A stretch of 64,000 nucleotides of DNA, taken from positions 145,837 through 209,836 of IMG/VR virus record IMGVR_UViG_3300008111_000002, one strand, 5' to 3'. A model generated the notes under the pieces. It was not told the DNA's origin, searched no databases, and saw nothing but the letters and a program-made list of their open reading frames with translations. A program made the position numbers and the translations under genes. Position 1 is the stretch's first letter. Each line of letters opens with the position of its first letter. This DNA is from a virus. Below, piece after piece: positions 17,603 through 26,341 of this stretch.

Positions 17603-18295
17603 ATGAAAAACATTGTTTTAATTACTGGTGGTTTTGATCCAATACACTCCGGACACATATCATATATCAACGCGGCAAGAGAGCTCGGCGATTCGTTAAT
17701 TGTTGGAGTTAATTCTGACGAATGGCTACGTCGAAAGAAAGGGCAGAAGTTTATGCCTTGGGAAGAACGTGCAAGCATTGTAGCTAACTTATACAGTGTT
17801 AGTCGAGTGATAAATTTTGACGATAGCGATAATAGTGCTAAAGATGCTATCCGAAAAGTTAGAGCAATACATCCTAATGCTAATATTATCTTCGCCAACG
17901 GCGGAGATCGAACCAAAGAAAATATTCCAGAAATGGATCTACTTAAAGAAATGTTACACCTAGAATTTGTATTTGGTGTCGGTGGAGTAGATAAAAAAAA
18001 TTCTAGCAGTTGGATTTTACAAGAATGGAAAGCTCCCAAAACTGAACGCCCTTGGGGTTATTATCGTGTACTACACGAAAATGGCAAGGAAGTTAAAGTT
18101 AAAGAATTAACTGTGGAACCAGGACAATGCCTTAGTATGCAACGTCATCAAAACAGAGCAGAACATTGGTTTATTGCAGAAGGTACTGCAGAAATCTACA
18201 CAATTAATAGAAGCACAGATCAAGAATTAGTTGGAATTTTTCATAAACATCAAAGTTTACATATTAAAAAAGACGAATGGCATCAAGGACTGTAA
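17603..18295 (+). CDS. Cytidylyltransferase-cupin fusion, C-terminally truncated
   Basis: 230 residues. The N-terminal domain (1-130) is a TagD/RfaE-type nucleotidyltransferase with GGFDPIHSGHISYI holding the HxGH motif and a later GGDRTKENIP. The C-terminal domain (about 145-230) is a mannose-6-phosphate-isomerase type II cupin (PWGYYRVL, VEPGQCLSMQRHQNRAEHWF). It stops right after the DEWHQ strand, short of the usual end of the cupin. The missing tail appears in another frame directly downstream, so the gene is probably damaged in its last part. It heads the glycan operon and may activate a sugar phosphate. Confidence 0.7.
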   Translation: MKNIVLITGGFDPIHSGHISYINAARELGDSLIVGVNSDEWLRRKKGQKFMPWEERASIVANLYSVSRVINFDDSDNSAKDAIRKVRAIHPNANIIFANGGDRTKENIPEMDLLKEMLHLEFVFGVGGVDKKNSSSWILQEWKAPKTERPWGYYRVLHENGKEVKVKELTVEPGQCLSMQRHQNRAEHWFIAEGTAEIYTINRSTDQELVGIFHKHQSLHIKKDEWHQGL

Positions 18296-18320
18296 CGAAA
18301 GTGATATAGAAAGAAAATGA
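18288..18320 (+). pseudogene. Out-of-frame remnant of the cupin C-terminus
   Basis: In the frame shifted by one from the gene above, codons 18288-18317 read DCNESDIERK and end in TGA at 18318-18320. This is the typical end of type II mannose-6-phosphate isomerase cupins. That TGA overlaps the next ATG (18317) as ATGA, the junction type used throughout this operon, so it was probably the original stop. Confidence 0.6.
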
Positions 18321-19003
18321 AAGATATAATTCCAGTTTTTATTGGTTACGATCCAAGAGAAGCAATCGCATATCATACATGTGTTAATAGTATTATTCGT
18401 AATTCGTCAAAGCCTGTAAGTATTGTTCCGGTGGCATTAAATTTATTTAAAGATTATTCTGAAACACATACTGATGGTAGTAATCATTTTATCTATACTA
18501 GATTTTTAGTTCCCTGGTTAATGGGTTGGGCTGGCCATGCAATATTCATCGATGGTGACATGATTGTACGTGGTGACATTGCCGAATTATGGGAAATGAG
18601 ACAAATGTCCTACGATGTAATGGTTGTTAAACACGATTACAAAACAAAAATGCCTGTAAAATATTTAGGAGCAAAAAATGAAGACTATCCTCGAAAAAAT
18701 TGGTCTAGTGTTATTCTGTGGAATTGTAATTCTTTTCCTAACCGGAAACTTACTCCCGAGTTTGTCCAACAATCCACCGGCAGTTTCCTCCACCGCTTCT
18801 CGTGGTTAGATGACGAACGTATAGGAGAATTACCTAAAGAGTGGAATTGGTTACCTGACGAATACGGTCCAAATCCAGATGCAAAGTTATTGCATTATAC
18901 GTTAGGAACACCCTGCTTTCATGAGTTTGCTGGTACGCCAATGGGCAATGAATGGCATAAAGAACGAATTCTAACTGAATACTGCCAACAAAGAGATATA
19001 TGA
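18317..19003 (+). CDS. Glycosyltransferase, GT8-like
   Basis: 228 residues. The start PVFIGYDPREAIAYHTCVNS and the DxD motif in HAIFIDGDMIVRGDI (about residues 75-89) match GT-A fold family 8 type transferases. The end contains LHYTLGTPCFHEF, another conserved family segment. It would transfer a sugar from a nucleotide donor. It overlaps the next gene by 4 nt. Confidence 0.75.
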   Translation: MKDIIPVFIGYDPREAIAYHTCVNSIIRNSSKPVSIVPVALNLFKDYSETHTDGSNHFIYTRFLVPWLMGWAGHAIFIDGDMIVRGDIAELWEMRQMSYDVMVVKHDYKTKMPVKYLGAKNEDYPRKNWSSVILWNCNSFPNRKLTPEFVQQSTGSFLHRFSWLDDERIGELPKEWNWLPDEYGPNPDAKLLHYTLGTPCFHEFAGTPMGNEWHKERILTEYCQQRDI

Positions 19004-19800
19004 GTTGGATTTTTTTAAACAACACTAAAAAATCTCAATATATAGAAATCTTTGCTAAAGGTTGCGGCAGTGAAGTAACTTCCTATGAAGATTTTGTATA
19101 CGAAAACAATACTAACCCGTTAGTAATTCGCGGTATACTTAAAGATAAATTAATTAAACGTTGCTGGGAAGATCAACGCACGTTTTATTATTTCGATACT
19201 GGGTATATTGGTAATGACGTATATAATAAAAACCCAAGTGGTTATAAATTTTGGCATAGAATAGTAAAAAATAATTTACAACACAGTGAAATTATTTCCA
19301 GGCCCGATGATCGTTGGCGTCGATTAGGGAAAGAAATAAAACCCTGGAAGACTCCTGGTAAAAGAATAATTATAGCTGCTCCTGACGAGAAACCTTGCAA
19401 GTTTTATGGAATAAATCTAGATCAATGGTTAGAAAATGTTATTAGTATGTTAAAACAATATACCGATAGACCTATTGTTATTAGACAACGACCTGCAGAT
19501 AGAATAGATCGAAAACAAAATATTCCATTAACTCAAGAGTTAGAAAATGATGCATTTGCATTGATAACATTCAATAGTGTTGCAGCAACAGAAGCAATTT
19601 TAAACGGGATTCCGGCATTTACATTAGCACCTGCTAATGCTGCAAGTCCTGTAAGTTTACAAGACTTAACCAAGATAGAAACCCCGTATTACCCTGATAA
19701 GGATAAATTATATTCATGGGTATGCCACATGGCTTATGGTCAATTTCATACTGATGAATTAAGAAACGGTACTGCTAAAAGAATTTTGGAAGAAACATGA
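19000..19800 (+). CDS. KpsS-like capsule/glycan protein, paralogue 2
   Basis: 266 residues. It has YTDRPIVIRQRPADR (about 157-171), ALITFNSVAATEAILNGIP (about 189-207) and IETPYYPDKDKLYSW followed by FHTDELRNGTA. These three blocks align by eye with the genes at 16689, 20476 and 26342. The layout resembles GT-B capsule export/synthesis proteins with a short N-terminal domain. Four-nucleotide overlaps on both sides place it in a glycosyltransferase operon. Confidence 0.6.
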   Translation: MSWIFLNNTKKSQYIEIFAKGCGSEVTSYEDFVYENNTNPLVIRGILKDKLIKRCWEDQRTFYYFDTGYIGNDVYNKNPSGYKFWHRIVKNNLQHSEIISRPDDRWRRLGKEIKPWKTPGKRIIIAAPDEKPCKFYGINLDQWLENVISMLKQYTDRPIVIRQRPADRIDRKQNIPLTQELENDAFALITFNSVAATEAILNGIPAFTLAPANAASPVSLQDLTKIETPYYPDKDKLYSWVCHMAYGQFHTDELRNGTAKRILEET

Positions 19801-20501
19801 AATTACATTTTATTACAAGTATATCAAAAACGTACTGGAACGATACTGCAAGATATTGCATTCCAACTTGGAAATTACCGGGTAAGACAACCATATACAT
19901 CGATCAACACGACGGAGATTTAGATTGGATAGTTGAAGTTCCCTTTCACAAAGAATTACTAAGTGTTCCAGAATTATCAAACAAAGAAGTAGGTAGATCT
20001 AAGGTAAGAAAATTTTGGGGCAAGTCGTGGGCGCAAATAGATGCAATCAGAAATAGGGGCGTAGATGAAAGAATAATCTGGATTGATTCAGATGTTGAAC
20101 AAATTGCAGATGTTGGAGAGGAAGATTTTAATTTTAATTTTTCAGAACCATTTGCAATGATGAATTCTGGTGATAACGAAGATTGTTGGGAAACTGGTTT
20201 AGTAATTTTTAATCAACAATACGGCAAATTAAATGTTGCGACTCGTTTATATGAAAAAGTATGGCGTGATGAGGAACAATTATTTGGTTTATTTAGACCA
20301 TATGATGCACACGTATTAGGTTATGTTGCAGAAGAGAGAACCTTTTTAAATTTATGTAATCAACCTTGTAAAAATATTGATGCGTTATCTAATTCTAGAT
20401 TTAGTAAATTTTTTAAACATTGGATTAATAAAGATAATAAAAAACTGTTGCAAGATCTAAAAACAACACAACCAAGTGAAAACAGTAGCGATATATCATA
20501 A
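19797..20501 (+). CDS. GT-A type glycosyltransferase
   Basis: 234 residues. RIIWIDSDVEQIADVG (about residues 93-108) holds a DxD metal-binding motif, preceded by KSWAQIDAIRN, and ETGLVIFNQQYG follows, a pattern of small phage and bacterial GT-A enzymes. Donor and acceptor are unknown. It overlaps the previous gene by 4 nt and the next by 26 nt. Confidence 0.6.
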   Translation: MKLHFITSISKTYWNDTARYCIPTWKLPGKTTIYIDQHDGDLDWIVEVPFHKELLSVPELSNKEVGRSKVRKFWGKSWAQIDAIRNRGVDERIIWIDSDVEQIADVGEEDFNFNFSEPFAMMNSGDNEDCWETGLVIFNQQYGKLNVATRLYEKVWRDEEQLFGLFRPYDAHVLGYVAEERTFLNLCNQPCKNIDALSNSRFSKFFKHWINKDNKKLLQDLKTTQPSENSSDIS

Positions 20502-21408
20502 ATCAGTTCCTAACGGAAAAAATTTAGAGAAGATACAACTTTTACAAAATTTTTCTCAAGGAGTTCGTGCAGCAGGTGATACTGTACTTGATGTAGATCA
20601 CTATAGTGTAGTTGCGGCCGATGTTGGAGTAATACAAGGATGGATATCTGGAAAACCAGATGCGCAACACACCATATTAAGAAATAATGTAATAACTCAA
20701 CAAAAATTTCTTAATAGATTTGTTGTATGTGCTGATAGTAATTTATTTCTTTATGCTAATACAGATAATCCATTGCATTATCTAAGATATAGTTTTAATG
20801 ACGTTTTTCCTAATCAAGGAATATATTGTGATACAGAAATAGATCCTATAAGATGGATTAAAATCTCACAAAATCTTAATATACATCTTAAACCATATAG
20901 AGCATACGGCGATCATATTTTAATACTATTACAACGCAACGGTGGTTGGAGTATGTCTGGATATGATGTACAAGATTGGGCTATATCTGTTATTGATACT
21001 ATACGATCTTTTACAGATAGACCCATAGTAATTAGAGCACACCCTGGAGATAAAGCAGCTAGAACTTATCTTAATCCAGACAGTCCGCATTGCAGAATTA
21101 AATTTTCTAAACGTGTAAGATTAAGTAATAATACTAGACTAACTGATGATTTAGTAAATTGTTGGGCTGCTGTAAATTATAATTCAAGTCCAGCAGTCGG
21201 TGCAGCAATTGAAGGAATTCCAATTTTTGTAACTGATCCTATTAGAAGTCAAAGTGCGGAAATTGCTAATAGAGATTTATCACAAATTGAAAACCCAATG
21301 TTACCAGATAGGCAAAAGTGGGTTGAAAGATTATCAATGTTTCATTGGAATTTTAACGAATTAAGATCTGGTGAATGCTGGTCGCATATGAGAAAATTTA
21401 TTTCATAA
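20476..21408 (+). CDS. KpsS-like capsule/glycan protein, paralogue 3
   Basis: 310 residues with a GTG start inside the previous gene. Shared blocks: FTDRPIVIRAHPGDKAA, AAVNYNSSPAVGAAIEGIP and IENPMLPDRQKWVERL followed by FNELRSGE. It is the longest of the four paralogues, with an extra N-terminal domain. It ends the plus-strand glycan operon and overlaps the convergent gene by 11 bp. Confidence 0.6.
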   Translation: MKTVAIYHKSVPNGKNLEKIQLLQNFSQGVRAAGDTVLDVDHYSVVAADVGVIQGWISGKPDAQHTILRNNVITQQKFLNRFVVCADSNLFLYANTDNPLHYLRYSFNDVFPNQGIYCDTEIDPIRWIKISQNLNIHLKPYRAYGDHILILLQRNGGWSMSGYDVQDWAISVIDTIRSFTDRPIVIRAHPGDKAARTYLNPDSPHCRIKFSKRVRLSNNTRLTDDLVNCWAAVNYNSSPAVGAAIEGIPIFVTDPIRSQSAEIANRDLSQIENPMLPDRQKWVERLSMFHWNFNELRSGECWSHMRKFIS

Positions 21409-22222
21409 ATTCTTTTAACTCAGCTAATTGAATATCATAATTATTAACATTAAAACTAAAATCAGATCTAGTATTAATTAAAATTTTATTAACTGGTTTA
21501 GGTCCCTGGGTTCTAATTATTGTTTTATTTAAATTAAAGACCGAGTTTATTTTACATAATAAATCATATTTGTTAATTTTAACATTGTTATCAACTAAAT
21601 GGTATATTCCCGTTATTGTCGGATTTTGAATATACTGATCAATACATTTTGCTAATTGAAGAGTAGTAATACCATTCCACCAAGCATTATCCCATCCTTG
21701 TAATTCTTCATTAATATTGTTGTAGATAAAATTAAACAATCCTGTACCGTTCTTTTTTAATTCAGGACCAATTATACTCATTCTAAATGTAATATCTTTA
21801 GAATTGTTAATTTCACCAAAGGATTTTGATTTACCATATGAATTGGTTTCTGTATGTAAATCTGTCTCTATGTAGTTTCCTTGTTTGCCGTCAAACACGC
21901 AATCAGTTGACAAATGAATTAATTTTGTTTTAGAATCTTTAATTTCGTTTTCAATGCAATGGGGAAGCCAGGAATTAATAATTGCTGCTCTATCCGGACG
22001 ATCAATGCTATCCTTGACTAACAGTCCTATGCAGTTAATTATGAAATCAAAATCGTTTTTGGATTCATTAAAAAAAGATTTAGTAATTACAGTGTTTTCA
22101 ATATCTAGTCCATAATCGGCATTATTTCTAGCTAAAGTTTGAACAGTATATCCTTGAGATGTAAGATATTTTTTAATAACATGACCCGCCATGCCATTAG
22201 AGCCAACTATTAAAACTTTCAT
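21398..22222 (-). CDS. RmlD/FnlB-like sugar-nucleotide reductase
   Basis: 274 residues. N-terminal NAD(P)-binding motif LIVGSNGMAGHVIKKYL, then LIHLSTDCVFDGKQGNY and a YGKSK catalytic motif (Y-x3-K), typical of extended short-chain reductases of the RmlD type. With the neighbouring dehydratase it could make a 6-deoxy-amino sugar nucleotide such as a precursor of L-fucosamine. It overlaps the upstream gene by 4 nt. Confidence 0.75.
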   Translation of the reverse strand: MKVLIVGSNGMAGHVIKKYLTSQGYTVQTLARNNADYGLDIENTVITKSFFNESKNDFDFIINCIGLLVKDSIDRPDRAAIINSWLPHCIENEIKDSKTKLIHLSTDCVFDGKQGNYIETDLHTETNSYGKSKSFGEINNSKDITFRMSIIGPELKKNGTGLFNFIYNNINEELQGWDNAWWNGITTLQLAKCIDQYIQNPTITGIYHLVDNNVKINKYDLLCKINSVFNLNKTIIRTQGPKPVNKILINTRSDFSFNVNNYDIQLAELKEFMK

Positions 22223-23199
22223 ATAAATTTACCTTTCTCAAGCATATCTTTTATTTGATCTTTGTCCATTATCTTTGTTTTAGAAGAAAATTCAGGATAT
22301 GGAAAATTTTTATGATCTTGGTATCTAGTTGCTAATGCTTGATTATAACCTGCAGGTAGTGTAACAAAGTAATGTTCATCATAACAGTATGTTAATTGAG
22401 ATTCGTGATGTGATATTAACATTTCGTCTAATTTTTCGCCAGGTCTCATTCCAGTTTCAATTACCTGAACTTTTCCATATACATCCATTAATACTTCTGC
22501 AAGATCTTTAATATAACAAGATGGCATATTCATAACGAATGTTTCACCACCTATGCTATCAATAGATGCTTTAAACAATAAAAATATAGCCTCTTCTAAT
22601 GTTAAAAAGAATCTAGTCATTTTCATGTCTGTTATTGTTAACGGCCCACCAGATTTTATTTGTTCAATAAAATAAGGAATAACCGATCCGCTGGATCCCA
22701 TTACGTTACCGCCTCTAATACAAACAAATTTTGTATAATCGTTAAGATCATTTGCTTGGATTATAATTTTTTCGCCAACAGCTTTTGTCATTCCGTAAAG
22801 ATTAATAGGTTCGACTGCTTTATCTGAACTTACATCAATTACTTTCTTTACACGATTTTCAATGGCAGCATTGACTATATTAGTAGTACCGTTGATATTT
22901 GTTTTAATTGTTTCCTGAACATTTTCTTCACACACGGGCACATGTTTTAATGCAGCAAGATGGAAAATGTAATCAACTCCTTTAGTTGCTTGTCTTACTG
23001 TATCATAGTCTCTAACATCTCCTATTACAAATTTTAACTTAGGATTGTTAAATTTTCTTTTCATCAATACTTGTTGTAATTCTCCACGAGAAAAACAAAT
23101 AATTTCTGCAACTTCGTACTTTTTAAGAAGTAAACTGATTAAAGTCTGCCCCCACGATCCTGTTGCCCCACTAACAAAAATTCTAGTTCCGTTAAACAT
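22219..23199 (-). CDS. CapD/FnlA-like UDP-HexNAc 4,6-dehydratase (5-epimerase)
   Basis: 326 residues. Start IFVSGATGSWGQTLISLLLK gives the nucleotide-binding GxxGxxG; FHLAALKHVPVCEENV and the SSDKAVEPINLYGMTKAVGE block hold the conserved catalytic region of the CapD family. It would act on UDP-GlcNAc in the cytoplasm to give a keto-deoxy sugar, then reduced by the gene at 21398. Confidence 0.8.
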   Translation of the reverse strand: MFNGTRIFVSGATGSWGQTLISLLLKKYEVAEIICFSRGELQQVLMKRKFNNPKLKFVIGDVRDYDTVRQATKGVDYIFHLAALKHVPVCEENVQETIKTNINGTTNIVNAAIENRVKKVIDVSSDKAVEPINLYGMTKAVGEKIIIQANDLNDYTKFVCIRGGNVMGSSGSVIPYFIEQIKSGGPLTITDMKMTRFFLTLEEAIFLLFKASIDSIGGETFVMNMPSCYIKDLAEVLMDVYGKVQVIETGMRPGEKLDEMLISHHESQLTYCYDEHYFVTLPAGYNQALATRYQDHKNFPYPEFSSKTKIMDKDQIKDMLEKGKFI

Positions 23200-23752
23200 T
23201 ATTGTTCCTTAAAATTTCAATCATTTCGCTGTCATTGTATAGTTTTATAGTATTAATAAATTCTTTAAATTCGTAATATGATATATTTTGATATTCGAGT
23301 GGGGGATTTATTTTAGCCGCCGGTATACGAATAAATGTAAGACCGAAATTGTTATTCATAGTGTATATTTCAAAATTAGTTTCTTTTATAAAATACATTA
23401 GTAATCTAAAAGAATCAGAACAAAATTTTGACGAGGTATGTTTTAGCGATGGAGGAACCATGTCATGCATAATAACCCATTTATTAGCATGGTTAACTGA
23501 ATTATTAAAATCTTTGAGAACATATTCGTAATCATGATTTGCATCAATAAAAATAATATCAAACTTTTTTGAATTATCTATACTAGAAAAATATTCATCA
23601 GTTGTACCGGTAAACAATGCATTGCCGTTAATATCAACTGAAAATTTTTCTTTACAGTTTATAGATCGAAAGTTTTCATTTCTAAAAACACCAAGCTCTA
23701 AATAGGTATATTTTTCTATTTCTGGAATGTTATTAATTATTGAACAAGACAC
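23192..23752 (-). CDS. Class I SAM methyltransferase-like protein
   Basis: 186 residues. TYLELGVFRNENF resembles motif I, and FDIIFIDANHDYEYVLKDF is the hallmark of the Methyltransf_24 group. It may methylate a sugar of the glycan built by its neighbours. AT-rich, with 8-nt overlap to the dehydratase gene. Confidence 0.65.
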   Translation of the reverse strand: MSCSIINNIPEIEKYTYLELGVFRNENFRSINCKEKFSVDINGNALFTGTTDEYFSSIDNSKKFDIIFIDANHDYEYVLKDFNNSVNHANKWVIMHDMVPPSLKHTSSKFCSDSFRLLMYFIKETNFEIYTMNNNFGLTFIRIPAAKINPPLEYQNISYYEFKEFINTIKLYNDSEMIEILRNNNV

Positions 23753-24420
23753 TATTTTGCTCCTTTAGTTTGGATCCAACCTCTAGCCTTAGATGGTTGT
23801 ATAACAGAATGAGAAAAATCTAAAAATGTGTCATTGGTAACTGTACCCAAATCATATAAATGAGAATAATTTTCTTCTGCAATTTTTCTTTTAATAAATG
23901 ATGCTGATCGTTTTGCTTGCGGATGCCATTCTGGATGAGATTGATCTACCCATTTTGCCCAAAAATGTGGTCTTGATAGATCGTAATTCCAACTCGAATG
24001 AGACTTGTTATATACTGCTTCTTCGGTAATATACATCGATATATTTGCTTCCTTCATTCTTATATAAAAATCATCATCTTCATAACCGCCACCGACATAT
24101 CTTTCATCTAACATACCAACTCTACGAAATAATTCTTTTTTAAATCCAAAAAATCCAAAGCGATAAAGTGCAACTAGCCCGTACCCTTGCTTAATAAGTT
24201 CTACAATTTTTTGTATTTGTTCTTGAGTTGGACGAACCTTATCACTAAGCACAATTACTATTTCAGATGGACATTGAGATATACAACTATTAACTAATTT
24301 TGAAAACGAAGGATACCCTGTACCATCAAAATAATTAATTTCTTCTGGGGCTGCGCCGGTCTGTATTTCTGGATATATCCAAGGTTTGTTAGATATTACA
24401 TAACAGTTATAATCTTTCAT
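23752..24420 (-). CDS. GT2-like glycosyltransferase with galactosyltransferase-type C-terminal motif
   Basis: 222 residues. The segment FGFFGFKKELFRRVGMLDE followed by YVGGGYEDDDFYIRMKE is typical of the C-terminal domain of galactosyltransferase-like GT-A enzymes. The N-terminal GT-A domain is short. Starts and stops overlap with both neighbours. Confidence 0.65.
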   Translation of the reverse strand: MKDYNCYVISNKPWIYPEIQTGAAPEEINYFDGTGYPSFSKLVNSCISQCPSEIVIVLSDKVRPTQEQIQKIVELIKQGYGLVALYRFGFFGFKKELFRRVGMLDERYVGGGYEDDDFYIRMKEANISMYITEEAVYNKSHSSWNYDLSRPHFWAKWVDQSHPEWHPQAKRSASFIKRKIAEENYSHLYDLGTVTNDTFLDFSHSVIQPSKARGWIQTKGAK

Positions 24421-25097
24421 TGATAGTTATCCCAAAATGTTGTTCTTGTTAAACTCTTTTTTCCATCTTTTTTAATCAATGCAATTCCCATAACATGACT
24501 ATGAATTTCAATAATTACATGATGTTGATTTATAGCATTGTCTGCTGGAAGATAGGTATTTTTATATGTATCCACAAGTTTTTTTGCTGCATGTGGCTTT
24601 AATGCATATCCACAACATCCCGGCATTGAACTTTGAAAATATGGTTCTGCTTTTGGATCTCCTTGTGGATCTTCAAGATACTGCCGATACTTTTCAGTCT
24701 TAGTTGGATGCCCTAATGCTAAAACTAGTACGTCTGTCCAATCAATTGGAATAAATGGTCTTCTTAAAACAATATCATCTTCCCATATAATAATTGGTTC
24801 ATTTAATTCTACACATTTTTGCCATAGTCTATAATGACTATAAAAGCATCCTTTAACACCAGGGGAACTTCCTTTTAAATTAGGAACAGCATCGGGATCA
24901 ATTTCAATATCTGGACCTTTAATGCCAAACGGATGCCAAGTTCTATGTTCAAGTTCCATCATTTTCACAGCATCGGTGCCATATGTTCCTTCAAACAACT
25001 CAACAGGCATATTGTATTCTTCTAATTGTTTTTGTAGGGTTAGTGCTGTTTCAAAAGATGATTGTATTTTAGAAAGACAAATGATAAAACTTTTCAT
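24417..25097 (-). CDS. Glycosyltransferase family 25 (LPS type)
   Basis: 226 residues from the ATG that forms an ATGA overlap with the upstream stop. GVKGCFYSHYRLWQKCVE followed by PIIIWEDDIVLRRPF is diagnostic of GT25, including the conserved EDD. The enzymes add galactose or a related hexose to surface glycans. Confidence 0.75.
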   Translation of the reverse strand: MKSFIICLSKIQSSFETALTLQKQLEEYNMPVELFEGTYGTDAVKMMELEHRTWHPFGIKGPDIEIDPDAVPNLKGSSPGVKGCFYSHYRLWQKCVELNEPIIIWEDDIVLRRPFIPIDWTDVLVLALGHPTKTEKYRQYLEDPQGDPKAEPYFQSSMPGCCGYALKPHAAKKLVDTYKNTYLPADNAINQHHVIIEIHSHVMGIALIKKDGKKSLTRTTFWDNYQ

Positions 25098-25903
25098 TTC
25101 CAATAATCCTCTTTTCTTTTAATTCTTAGATCTTTTTGATGACTGCGGCCATACTGTTTTCTTTCGCCTTTGAGGTGATCTAAGTATCCACCCCATTCGC
25201 AGTTTATTAACGGGTGACCTTCTCCTGTAATAACACCTTGACTCCAGTTGTGCTGTATTAAAAAAGGAAATCTTTTACGTACATCATCAAATACATAACT
25301 GTCATGCCATTCATCTAAGTTAAAGATTCCCGCTTCGGCTTTGTCATACATCCATTGAAATTGATTTAAAAAATTTCTAGTCATTTCAGAACGTAAATTA
25401 AGAGAATATAAACCACATTCTGAAAATTTGTTGTCTCTACCTAGGTAACACAGATCTTTATCGATTGGTATTAGACGCTGTATCTCACTTAGACTAATCG
25501 GACTATGACAAACCATATCTGCGTCCATCCATATTAACACATCTGCATCACAATTTTTAGCACAATGGAAGATAGTATAAACTTTATGAGCAAATCTTAT
25601 TGCATCCCATTTGAAAGGTTTATGACTGTCTTTTCTAGCAGCCAATCTTGGAAAACTTGAGATGTCTCCACTGGCATGGGGAACATTTTTCCAACGTTCT
25701 TTGAAGGCTGTGAGTTCAGGAACACCGGTATCGAGATCAATTAATTCAACATTAGCGCCTTGCGGTACATATGGGTTAACTCTTTCGGGATACAGGTATA
25801 ACTTTACTTCTTTTGGCCAATTGATCAAAAAAGATTCGATCATTTTTTTAGCATAAGACTTATAACCATCTTCATTAAATGTTGTAACTACTGCATATTT
25901 CAT
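25094..25903 (-). CDS. GT-A glycosyltransferase
   Basis: 269 residues from the ATG overlapping the upstream stop (TAATG). A DxD motif lies in DVLIWMDADMVCHSPI (about residues 116-131), preceded by FKWDAIRFAHKVYTIF. The layout is that of phage and bacterial GT-A transferases. Specificity unknown. Confidence 0.65.
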   Translation of the reverse strand: MKYAVVTTFNEDGYKSYAKKMIESFLINWPKEVKLYLYPERVNPYVPQGANVELIDLDTGVPELTAFKERWKNVPHASGDISSFPRLAARKDSHKPFKWDAIRFAHKVYTIFHCAKNCDADVLIWMDADMVCHSPISLSEIQRLIPIDKDLCYLGRDNKFSECGLYSLNLRSEMTRNFLNQFQWMYDKAEAGIFNLDEWHDSYVFDDVRKRFPFLIQHNWSQGVITGEGHPLINCEWGGYLDHLKGERKQYGRSHQKDLRIKRKEDYWK

Positions 25904-26301
25904 TAGTTTGCCTTTTTCCAAAAATTTATACTTTTATGATTACCCAAACTTTCATAATTATATTGCCAAAGATGTTTTAAGATCTTTTTACCCACCGGTT
26001 CACCATGTATTAAAATGATTCCTGCTCTATTAAGGCTGGCAACTGGTGTGAAATTACCAATCTCCCATAGACATGGCTCATCCACTACTAGTAAATTAAA
26101 TTCTGGTAATGTTTTTATATCAGTAAAGTTTAGTCTTGGTATTAAATTTTTACTTTTAATCTCTGGTCGTTGAGTGTCATAGACAAACACCGTGTTGAAT
26201 CCTTCAAGAAGATCTGGAATATTAATAAAATTACTACCTAATACCACAGCGGTATCACGTTTTGTAATAATTGGTTCTATACGTTTTAAAAATTTACTCA
26301 T
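25903..26301 (-). CDS. Hypothetical protein heading the minus-strand glycan operon
   Basis: 132 residues. Segments such as DTAVVLGSNFINIPDLL and FNLLVVDEPCLWEIG suggest a Rossmann-like alpha/beta fold. No family recognised. First gene of a seven-gene operon, divergent from the gene at 26342 with a 40-bp shared AT-rich interval that holds ATAAATA/TTAAATA boxes on both strands. Confidence 0.5.
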   Translation of the reverse strand: MSKFLKRIEPIITKRDTAVVLGSNFINIPDLLEGFNTVFVYDTQRPEIKSKNLIPRLNFTDIKTLPEFNLLVVDEPCLWEIGNFTPVASLNRAGIILIHGEPVGKKILKHLWQYNYESLGNHKSINFWKKAN

Positions 26302-26341
26302 TACGACAAGAATTAAATACTCTGTTATTTATTTTTAAAAA

